Part shown: piece after piece, positions 45,319 to 54,404 of the stretch
Position numbering within the stretch: position 1 is the stretch's first letter
Layout: each line of letters opens with the position of its first letter
Origin: Perkinsus olseni
Lineage: Eukaryota > Perkinsozoa > Perkinsida > Perkinsidae
Reading direction: 5' to 3'
Assembly: GCA_013115135.1 (NCBI GenBank)
Contig: JABANP010000215.1
Coordinates: 1-64,000, forward strand
Length of the DNA stretch: 64,000 nucleotides
Translations under genes and position numbers: made by a program
The notes under the pieces: model-generated
Seen by the model: only the letters and a program-made list of their open reading frames with translations
Told to the model about the DNA's origin: nothing
Databases searched by the model: none

Positions 45319-48300
45319 CGAGCAGGCGGTCGCGGGGGTCGCCCAGGGTGATGGTGCAAGTAGTGAGATGATAGCAAGTAGGGATAACGTTAATAGGAGC
45401 AGCAGTACTATGATGAGCAGCAGTAGTAGTAGCGGTAGTAGCAGCACGACGATCTTCACACTAGCCTCGGCCAACGTTATGAGATCGCCGGAAGCATTAT
45501 CCGCTTTGGCGAGGGAAGCCGCTAAATCTGACGTCCTTGCATGCCTAGTGCAAGAGCCCCCTGGAAGGCTACCCAGTGTCGCGAGCGGGTTCAGGGTGAT
45601 AGTGCCTTCTCAGTGTGACCCATACCCGAGGGTTACCATTCTTCTAAAGCAGGACTGCATACACACGGTTAAAACTGCTGATAGGGATTGCATCTGGATA
45701 GAGATACGGACACCGTCTGGACAACAGCTGGAAGTCTGCTCGATCTACATCAGCTCGGAGGTGTCACCAGCAGTAATGCTGGACCGTATAAATGCGACTA
45801 GCCGAGCCTACATAGCCGGCGATGTGAACAGCTACTCAAACCTGTGGCACTCTACGTCAGGCACCGGCGGGTCGCATCTGTGGCGGAGAGGAGAGGAGGT
45901 CGAAGACTGGTGCATCCGTGAGATGCTCACTTGTGTGAACGAGAACCAGGGGCAACCCACATTCTCGAACTCCAGGTGGTCGTCTTACATAGATGCGGTC
46001 TTCGCAGGGGATGCGGTGGCGGGCGACTGCACGAAAGGAGCTAGAACCGCGGAGGAGTGGGCGATCCCTAGCGATCACACGCCCCTAGTGTGGGAGGTCA
46101 AAGCTCGGGGGACACGAGAACCTGGCGCACCCAACTTGGTGGAACGCCCTAGGAGAGCGGCCAATACCTGCTGGGAGAGGTTTGATGAAGTTATTGGACG
46201 GTACCGGGCCCGGGGCCCGATATCCTCTCCCCAGAGCAGTTGGAACGCCGTGCGGAGAGACTTCAGAAATGGTTGCGTAAAGCGGTAGTAGCTTCCACCA
46301 GCAGCAAGCCCCGGAAGGGCCCAAGTACCAACCGGAAGGACTGGTTCAACGACCGCACTGCGCTCCTGAAGAGGAACTATCAGAGGGCTAGAGGTAAGGC
46401 CAGGAGGTCCCCAGAGGACCAGGCTCTTAAGCAGCTAGAACTGGCTGCACGCCGGGAATATGCCAGCGGGATACGCGCCGCCAAGAGACGGCACTGGGAA
46501 GGGTTCGTAGAGAATATGTCGGAGGAGGCAGCTAACAGGTGGCTGAGATCAAAAGCCAACACCCCGTCAGAGGTGGATCCGGAAGCCGCAGCTGACCACT
46601 TTCTCGGGACCGCACGGGACCTCACTGGCGCGGCACAGGGGGTACGGCGGGACAGCTCAGTCAGAGCTGTGAGCCTGTCGACGGATGAGCTGTTAGAGGT
46701 TGTGCGCTCCCTCCCGCGAGGACGCTGTCCGGGGGACGACGAGACTGCATTCGAACACGTTCAGCGGGCCACGGAGGCCAGCAGGGCGTTCCTGGAAGAG
46801 ATGAGAGTTGTTTACGAGGCGATGCTGAGGCTAGGCATATTCCCCGAAGTCTTCAAGCCCAGTAAGGTCATTCTGCTGGGAAAGCCGGGGCGCACGCCAG
46901 AAGGGCCGGGTATGGCGGCAAAGCTACGCTGCGTCCGACCCATTACCCTGCTGCGCAGCCTCAGCAAAACGGCGGAGAAAGTGATCCTGCAGAGGTTGAG
47001 AGACAAAGTTGCGAACCTTCCGCAGGAGATCCATGGTTTTCGGCCCGGACGATCACCGGTCACAGCGGTAAGGGAGGTCCAATTGTTCGTGGAGTCCAAG
47101 GTCAGCGGACCACTGGGGAGGCGCCAATGGCACGGCAAGCCGGCAAGGCGTTGCCTGTCTCCTACTGGAGGACATCAGTTCTGCCTTCGACAGATGCGAA
47201 TGGCGCCACCTAGTCGAGGCGGTCAAGGTGAACTTCGGAGAGGAGTGGGCCCCTCTCTTCGAGTCTTTCTTGCAGGGCAGGGGCGTTCGGCTGGTCACAG
47301 CAGAAGGAGGGAGAAGGCATACAGGGTGCGAACTCGGGGTACACCCCAGGGTTCGAGCGCAAGCCCCATCCTGTTCGCAGCCCACACCGGGGACCTAGCG
47401 GCCAGGATCGACCGAATGGAGGGGATTCTCCCAGAAGGGTGCACTGCGAAGCTCGTGATCTATGCGGATGATATAGCGCTGGCTCTAAAGGCGAGAAGCG
47501 TAAGCGACCTCGCAGAGGCTATCCTCATGATGCGCACAGTTATCAAAAACTGGGCCGAAAATAGAGGCCTGACTCTAGCACCCGAGAAAGAGGAGTTGCT
47601 CTTCCTCGGCAGCGCAGGGGAGAAAGAGGAGTTAAAAGGGAAGGTCGAGGAGCTACGTGAGAAGCTGCAGGATCAAGCGAAATGGCTGGGGCTGATGGTA
47701 CGCCCGGCAGGAAGAAGACTCTGTTGGGATAGCCACGTCAAGTACGCTGTCCAGAAAGCGTGCGGCCTGGTCCGAAGAGTGGTATCGATCTGCCGCAGAA
47801 GAGCATCCCTCCACCACCTCGTTCTGAAAGGGCTCTGGGAAAAAGTTGTCATCCCTAGGCTTTGCTATGGATGCGAGATTTGGGGGGAGGCACTCGCTTT
47901 CAAGTGGGTGGGACGTAAGATGGATACCCTCAGAGCATCGCTGATTCGCAAAGCATTTAGAGCCATGCATTCGTCGCCAACGTTGACGGTCAACAGGCTA
48001 TGCGACTGGAAATGGCCAGTTATCACGGTGGTGGAGAGGCTGGCAAAAAGGGGTCTGTTCGAAGGCTGGCCGTTGCGGAAGAAGGAACGTAAACTAGTAC
48101 AGGAGGCAACAGGCATAGTGAGAGAGGGCGAGGTTGACCGGTTCCTGAGGACTGCGCGTCATGAGCCATCGATCTCACTGGACACTGACGGCAACCCGGA
48201 GCACACTCTCGGTACCAGCCAGTTCTACACAGATGGAAGTAGAACTCCAGGCTGTGGGCCGCTGGGAAGGGACGCCAAGGTGGGCAGCGGGATAATAATG

Positions 48301-49203
48301 ATCGACGCCTCTGGTAGAGTCACCGGCTGCTGGAGAAGGAAACATATGCCACACGGCACCGTATACCAGGCCGAGGCGCACGGCATAGCCTATGCCTGCC
48401 AAACAGCCCTGGCCATGCTCAGGAGCGGTTCGCCGGACCTGGGGGCGGCCGTAGAAGTTGTGTCCGACTGCCTCTCTGCTCTGAGAGAGATAAGCCGAGG
48501 AGGGGCGGACAAGCTAGTGCCGACGGTAATTCACGAAGCGCGCGTCTGCGCCAGGAATCTGCTGGAGGCGGTACAAGCCAGGGGGATGACGTTTAGACTG
48601 CGGTGGGCGAAAGCCCACATTGGGCACCACCATAACGCCTTGGCAGACCTGGCGGCCCGACAAGCAGCTCAAACAGGCGTGATGGACGGATGGAGGGTCC
48701 GAATCCCATGGGCGCATGTACGGGAGAAGGTGAGGAACTGGCACGAATTCCGGGTGATCGACCCGCAATGGAAGAAGAGGAAGGTGGGGCTCAAGGGATG
48801 GCGCTCAAGTAGAGTAGATCTGGGGAGAGCCCACAGGAAGCTTCTCGAGGGCGTCAGCAAGGGGGACGATCGCCGCAGGATAGTGGAGGTGATAACGGGG
48901 CACGGGGCTCACAAGGCTCACTTTGCCAAGATTCAATCCAGAGTGGGAGGATCCTCCAGGAGTTGCCCGTGGTGCGGGGCCGCGGAGGAGAGTGTGGAGC
49001 ACGTCATCTACATCTGCCCAGCCCATGTACGCACACGGCAGTGGGTGAAGCGGAGGTTGGGGTACCTGCCGGCGAAGATCGCCGGCTTTCTGACGGATAG
49101 GGGGAAACTTCATACCCTCGTATGGATGTTGCGAAGGATCTGGCCAAACACCACTGCTCGGGGTGGTGGTGTACTGCGCCAGGCAGCGACGCGACATTCG
49201 TGA
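45308..49203 (+). pseudogene. LINE E ORF2: APE endonuclease, reverse transcriptase, RNase H (three frameshifts)
   Basis: The endonuclease (45308 to about 46210) has TLASANVMRSPEAL, AYIAGDVNSYSNLWH (D-x-N), SSYIDAVFAG and IPSDHTPLVWE (SDH). A frameshift in the GGGCCCGGGGCCCG run near 46205-46220 moves the rest to another frame. The RT has EIHGFRPGRSPV near 47025 and then, out of frame between about 47140 and 47330, the first catalytic Asp block (LEDISSAFDR). RGTPQGSSASPILF near 47335 and VIYADDIALAL near 47455 are again in frame. The RNase H has SQFYTDGSRTPG near 48220, YQAEAHGIAYA, VVSDCLSALREI and WAKAHIGHHHNALAD. The end has CPWCGAAEESVEHVIYIC. It is otherwise continuous to 49203, so the copy died recently or holds sequence errors. 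Confidence 0.85.
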
Positions 49204-49415
49204 TGGCCTCCAGGGGCAATGCGGGGCAACCTGCACCGCGCTATATGAGTGTACTTTTGTAGAAGACAATTGTTACCATTTGATACCATTGATACCATTG
49301 TAGTTCGTATGCGTTTGTTCTTTCCTCGTTTTCTGCTATACTATTGTTCTGCACGCTATATCTATCTACTGGTGGCTCGACCCTCCCCCCCAAAAAAAAA
49401 AAAAGAAAAAAAAAG

Positions 49416-49446
<31 letters not shown>

Positions 49447-49585
49447 AAAAAAAAAGAAAAAAAAAAGAAAAAAAGGGGGGCCTCGGAGGGGAAGACATCC
49501 ACCGGCGGCCGCAGGCCGAGCAGCGACAAGGCCGCACACCCGAAAGGGTCGGCAAAGGCTGCACAACAACAACAACAACAACAAC

Positions 49586-50689
49586 CTTCATTGCTGCTAC
49601 ATCCCCGCCTTGCTCTTTGTGCTCCTTTGCTCGTTATACGTACGCTCGTCCCAGCAAACACGTGCGTTCCTCGTCATGCTATGGAACATACGTTCACCCT
49701 TAATCCACAACTAGATCACTTGTTTCTGAACTCCTCCCGAGTCCGGTTGACCACTCTCTGAGCCCCGTCTCAAACAGCCACACTGTACTGAGTTATAGTG
49801 CATATACTCGAAATACACGCGAGTGCAAAGCACATTGATGGTCATCTGAGAATAATGATACGAAGTAGCAGGAAAGGTAGGTGCAGCAAAGACAGTCTAG
49901 CAGCTGAGCAGTATTAAGCCACGCTGTAGCTGTTACACAGCGTACACTATGGGCGTCATATAGTATGTGGCAGCGACCGTTTCGTGAAGAATGAGGCATC
50001 CCCATTCTTGTAGATCTCTGCATAACGCGCCTGCCGTTCAGGTATTCAACTGGGTCTAACAAGTTATCCTTGGCTATACACCGCTCGAAAGAGCACATTC
50101 TGAAACGTCTGTAAAGAGGAGAAAAAACCTCAGGACCGAACTTCCGAGTTCGAAACAAAGCAAATAACCAGAATTTTTGAATTCACGACGGCAGAAAAGC
50201 GGGATTTTCCCGATTTTTACGGAATTATATAGCACTATCAGACGTCTCTACGGCTCGACGAGGCCGGCAGTTCGAAAGTCCAGCGAGCACTCTTTCTCAA
50301 GAGAATATGACAATACTGCCGAATGCGCCCATTGACCAATCAAATAGCCCAGAAATTCGTCATATTTCGGCGGTTCAGCTTCAAGTCCACCGTTGTTTCG
50401 TTGCCAAGACGTTGGGACAACCATCCATCGGAATGGATCTGAGAAGCTCACGAGGACTTGCAGCCAGACGAAGAGCTGCATGCATGGAGCTGCATGGATT
50501 AACGTTCCAACGTCCATATTAACTAACTCGATAATCAGTGAATGATTAGGTGTTGATGATGGAGTGGTATGGTTCTACGAGCACTGTAGTTGAGTAGACA
50601 CGGCCACTGTGTCATTACGTTATTGTGCAGATGCCGTGAGCATCTAATGGACACAATTCAGTCTTATCCTCGGACGTCAGCCATCGGTA
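49586..50689. other. Stretch without a recognised gene between LINE E and the sirtuin
   Basis: Frames are short (up to 121 codons on the minus strand at 49793-50158) and unfamiliar. I looked here for the missing signal peptide and first Cys module of G2 and found none. The AT-rich part after 50160 is probably the sirtuin 3' flank. Confidence 0.4.
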
Positions 50690-51763
50690 TCACAACCTGG
50701 ATGGCGTCAACCCACCCGACTCCTCAAGCATCTTCCTCAGCTCATCACTAGCAGAGTCAGTGTCCTTCTCGATGAAAATGTCCCGGTAGTTGTCGGCCCG
50801 ACCAAACCGAAACATACCGTGAGGTGGTGCTGTCAGGTTGACCAACAGACGAGGAGTGGTCCTCGGTAGCAGGATAGGTATCTGGTTGCACGGTCCAACC
50901 TGCAGGCTGGTCCCCATGACCACAAGTAGCGTCGCTTGGGACAGGTCCTCCTGGACGCAATCGAAAAATCGCTCCGGTAGGTTCTCGCCGAAGAAAACAA
51001 CATCGGGCTTCACCAGACCGTAGCAGGCAGCGCAGTGGACAGGCTTCTGAGAGCTCAGCAAGTCGTTCATCTCACCACCGTACGGGCATCCACAATCAAT
51101 ACACCGAGCCGAGCGGAGATGGCCGTGGGCCTGAACAGAGGCGCGTGAAATCATCTCACCAAGCCGTAGTCTTACCTGTACAACAAGCTCCTCGGGTACG
51201 CCAGCATCGATCTCCAAGCTGTCGATGTTCTGAGTGTAACAGCGTAGCAAGGCGCCCTTCTCGGCCAGCCAAGCAATGAATCTGTGGGCTGCAGTGGGCT
51301 CGTGAGCCCCCCTACCGAGCTTGGCCTCATGGCACAGCCTGTAGAAGGGATACGGGTCATGTCTGAAGTAGTGGATCGAGAAGAGGTCTTCAGGGGCTCG
51401 AAGGCTATTCGTGTACTGCTTGACGTTGGCGTAGATTCCCGTATTGGGGGAGCGGAAGTCGGGGATCCCGGCGCTCACCGAGATGCCAGCCCCGACCAGG
51501 ACCACCACTCGCTTCCAATACCTGCTAGGGTCCGAGCAGAGGGTCTCTAGGCTAACACCATTATCTGAAGATTTGGGCAAGATGCAGCAGGAGGTACCGG
51601 GATGGATGGCGGTAAGTTTACCTCCGAAAACGTCCTTGAACCGTTGTGGCAGATTGGTCGGGCTGGATTCTGAAGCGGTGCTGAACACAATCGACTCGGA
51701 CTCAGCATCAGAGTCAGTATCACTGAGGGAGGCGCTGCGTTGGGACAAAGGGGAGGAAGACAT
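50690..51763 (-). CDS. Sirtuin: NAD-dependent protein deacylase, class I-like
   Basis: 342 residues after removal of one short intron. The N-terminal 85 residues are Ser/Asp-rich and disordered. The catalytic core follows: GAGIS (residues 91-95) and GIPDFRSP bind NAD; TQNID at 177-181; the catalytic His in QAHG (about 198 after splicing); a zinc site of CIDC plus CAAC; VKPDVVFFGE; MGTSLQVGP. It removes acyl groups from Lys using NAD. A 45-nt GT-AG intron (51175 down to 51131) sits just before the catalytic His. It is in frame without a stop, so an unspliced reading gains 15 residues. The start at 51763 is the first in-frame ATG of an open region. No targeting peptide is evident, so it may be nuclear or cytosolic (inference). 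Confidence 0.9.
   Translation of the reverse strand: MSSSPLSQRSASLSDTDSDAESESIVFSTASESSPTNLPQRFKDVFGGKLTAIHPGTSCCILPKSSDNGVSLETLCSDPSRYWKRVVVLVGAGISVSAGIPDFRSPNTGIYANVKQYTNSLRAPEDLFSIHYFRHDPYPFYRLCHEAKLGRGAHEPTAAHRFIAWLAEKGALLRCYTQNIDSLEIDAGVPEELVVQVRLRLGEMISRASVQAHGHLRSARCIDCGCPYGGEMNDLLSSQKPVHCAACYGLVKPDVVFFGENLPERFFDCVQEDLSQATLLVVMGTSLQVGPCNQIPILLPRTTPRLLVNLTAPPHGMFRFGRADNYRDIFIEKDTDSASDELRKMLEESGGLTPSRL
51131..51175 (-). other. 45-nt in-frame intron of the sirtuin gene
   Basis: On the minus strand: CAG then GTAAGACTACGG...CTCTGTTCAG then GCCCACGGC. Removing it joins VVQ to AHGH, as in other sirtuins. Retaining it inserts 15 codons beside the active site. Confidence 0.85.
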
Positions 51764-52033
51764 TAAAGAGAGGAATGGGGTATGTTAAACTCAGAAGACA
51801 AGTCCTCCCGACTTCGTTTGGGGCTGAACGCAGTATTTGCAACCAGGCCATATAAGCACAGTTGTTGCTCATAAACGGTTGATTTACGGGCGGTGAAAAA
51901 TGCTCTTCAGTCGCCGGGAGGAGACGTGCACATCCTTCTCTTGGAATTGCGGTGCACGTCCGACTGCTCAGCTGCATGCGATGAGGGCCGGGAGGAGTCC
52001 ACGGGCTCGAAGGGGGTCGCCTTACCCACAAGG
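51764..52033. other. Short intergenic space: sirtuin upstream region and Rieske-gene end
   Basis: Only 270 bp separate the sirtuin start from the stop of the upstream Rieske gene. No promoter motif was recognised. The two genes are in the same orientation. Confidence 0.4.
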
Positions 52034-52908
52034 TTACGGGCTGCAAGAACGAGACGAGATCGCACTGCGAATGATACGATGCGCTGAAGATATGGTATGG
52101 GATCTTCCCTTCTCACCAGCACGGGAGCTGTAAGCGTATTTGTCGCTGAGCACTTGGCCGTCCTCAAGTATTCTAACTTCTACACGACCATCCTCCGTAC
52201 ATCGCACATCATGGACACGCTGGACGCACCTCGGGCCGCTCTGGAAAGGAAATCATGATCCCGTCAGCGAAGGGAGACGGCACTGACCTCCCACTTCCCG
52301 GGAATAGGGCGTCGAGTCTTCGGATCGAAGGTGACCGGCCGAGACAATCGTGTACCGTCTCGGAGATCGATCTTATACTTATGCCAAGGACAGCTGAGGC
52401 ACGGGATCCCGTCAATCTGAAAAGGGCCGCATAAAGCGGTGGCGAGGGCCTAGCGAAGCCTTGCAAGAAACCGGACGATCGACATACGAGAATACGCACC
52501 TCCTCGATATCTCCGCTGGTCAGCGGCCCACCCATGTGGTAGCATATAGAATCTAGACAGTAGATGGATGGTGACTCGGATAAAGAGGCCTGTGGCCGAG
52601 AGTCGAAGAACAGTGATATGTAACGACCATCGACCTGAAACCAACGGGCGCAATCAGCGATGGGTGGTGAAGATCATGACGGATTGACCATCAGTAACTC
52701 AGAGTAGCTCGAGCGTTCGATTAATTCTCCTTGAGCTCACCTGCGTATGGAGTCGCCGCTGTCTCTTCAGCTTTGCAAGAGTGCATACCGTATGCCATCG
52801 AGATTCCTCTGTGCTAGGCCGGCCTCCCCCGCCAGCGGTGATCTCACCCGAGCTCTGAACCTCTGGATCCAAGCTGTCCGTAATTTTAGAGGAAGAGGAA
52901 CCACTCAT
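52034..52908 (-). CDS. Rieske [2Fe-2S] domain protein, RFESD-like
   Basis: Four exons with phase-0 introns: 52741-52908, 52500-52634, 52288-52416 and 52034-52240 (stop TAA at 52034). Spliced length is about 212 residues. Exon 1 ends VCTLAKLKRQRRLHTQ. Exon 2 holds ICYHMGGPLTSGDIEE, with the first cluster ligands as C-x-H. Exon 3 holds CLSCPWHKYKIDLRDG, with the second ligands as C-x2-H (CPWH). This CYH/CPWHKYK pattern is that of the small RFESD family, whose role is poorly known; a soluble electron-transfer function is inferred. Introns are short (71-106 nt). A 33-nt GT-AG stretch inside the last exon could be a further optional intron, without changing the frame. Confidence 0.85.
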
Positions 52909-53097
52909 AGAAATTGAGAGAAACTACGCACAACACGGTGGAGCAAGGACTGATTATACCGTGGAATCACATCCAGGAGCGCCAAACATCGGGCCATCAG
53001 GACGGCGGCCTGCGAGTCCCCAATATTAGACAAGTCCCAACACCAAGGCGTGACAGAAGAATGAACAGAAACGGTAATTTAGTTCACAAGGGGTTGA

Positions 53098-54404
53098 TCA
53101 GAACGCCTTCCTGTTGGTCGAGTAGCGGACCCCAGCTGCCCTCTGCTGCGCCCTGTACGCCTCCAATCGAGCCTTCTGCGCGGCATCCTCCTGTGCCTTG
53201 ATCTGCTTCTGCTTCTCACGCTTCCCTGAGACACTCCATCCAACCCATCCACTCTCGAGCCATCTAACTCACGTTTATTCTTGGCCGCTTTCCGCTCATC
53301 AGCCACAGTCTGGGCATCTTTGGCCCGCTGGTGTCGCCGGGCGGCTACCGTGTAGAAGGCGGCATCCTCGGCCCCAGCGGCAGCAACAGGAGAGTCCGGA
53401 TACATTTCAGGTTCGGTAACCTAAGCGAGCACACTCTGTAGAGAATCGTCAACAGAAATTTGCTCGCAACGACCGCCCTCCCTGCGAGTCTCGAATCCTT
53501 CGCCTGTGGAGAGAACGCTCACCTTCCGTTCCCGCTGTTTCTTCTCAACAGCCGCCCACTCCTCATCGTCTTCAGAGTCGGAAAGATCCTGCGTCGGTGG
53601 GGCCACATCCACTCGCTCAGGCAGAGGCTCTTCCTCCTTAGGCGGCAAGGGGGCGTTGGGGTCTTCTTCTGGATTGATGTGCTTCACGGCCTTCGCCCTG
53701 AGGTGACCAGCGTGCGAACGTTTCGAGCTCCCAACGCAGTTCACTTCGGCTTTTTTCTGCGGCTGTTTGTCTGCGTGTGGCGGTTTGGCCCGTGCGTCCT
53801 GTGCAGGGGCTTCCTCATGCTTGCTCTTCTTAGCCTTGGCTTTCTTCGACCGCGTCCGGTGGCTAGGCTTATCCGAGGGGGCGTCAGCTTCCGTGCTAGG
53901 CTCTGAGGTCAGACTGTTGCCGCGATGCGATGATCGGAAAGGAACGGTACGGCCGCGATCAGCAAGCAGGATCAAATGGTATCAGAGCAACTTACTTTCC
54001 TCCACCATTGACATAGACCAGGTAGGCTACATACCCTGCACCCGCTGCTAGGGCCCATGATAGTGCTGATGAGATGAAACCAATGCATCGTAGTTCGAGA
54101 TGGAGGAGATACTGATGGAAAAACAAACAAAACAACACTGAAACAGGACAGCGAATGGGAGCATCGTCACCGCATATGCGAGATGGATCCTTCAACGAGA
54201 CAATCCCTCGAGTAGAGGCGAAGGAATGAAACACATCGAGGCAAATGGCAGTGTGCATGGTAAAGCATGGCGGTGTCTTGGGAACATCAGCGATACTCGG
54301 CAACACAGCTGCTGGTAGGCCCATCACAGCGCTGGCCGTAGGGCAGTCGTCATCGACCTTACAACAGCCACCATTCTCAGAGCAATGAACTGAGCAGCTC
54401 GGAC
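53098..54404 (-). other. Receptor 3' exons: EGF remainder, membrane span and Lys/Glu-rich coiled tail
   Basis: Exon 53996-54404 starts PSCSVHCSENGGCCKVDDDC and runs to a hydrophobic segment (SALSWALAAGAGYVAYLVYV) ending at GTAAGT, phase 2. A GT-AG intron within this open exon is possible. Exon 53523-53913 (LTSEPSTEADAPSDK) is rich in Lys, Glu and Pro and ends EEWAAVEKKQRERK. Exon 53273-53420 (VTEPEMYPDSPVAAAG) and, after a 47-nt intron, exon 53098-53225 (REKQKQIKAQEDAAQK) form a helical charged tail. All joins keep frame. No kinase or other enzyme domain is visible in the tail. Confidence 0.7.

Larger units (their letters stand above)
43551..49585 (+). mobile_element. LINE E: nearly intact non-LTR retrotransposon with (CAA)n tail
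   Basis: The plus-strand element begins with CTCAAGGTTAGTTG directly after the minisatellite, has an intact ORF1, an ORF2 broken by few frameshifts, a 3' UTR with a long A-rich run (49391-49475), and a (CAA)7 end at 49563-49585. Its orientation is opposite to A-D. The sequence after the tail (CTTCATTGCTGCTAC) is not minisatellite, so the two flanks do not match and no target duplication can be seen. Confidence 0.87.

Noticed and set aside
49391..49475. Long A-rich run as the poly(A) tail of LINE E or a processed gene
   Set aside because: The element continues about 90 bp further to the (CAA)n end, and related LINEs A and B have an A-rich run at the same internal place.
53421..53975. Lys/Glu-rich frame at 53421-53975 as an independent small gene
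   Set aside because: Splice sites join it in phase to the membrane-span exon upstream and to two short exons downstream, so it is read as the receptor tail.
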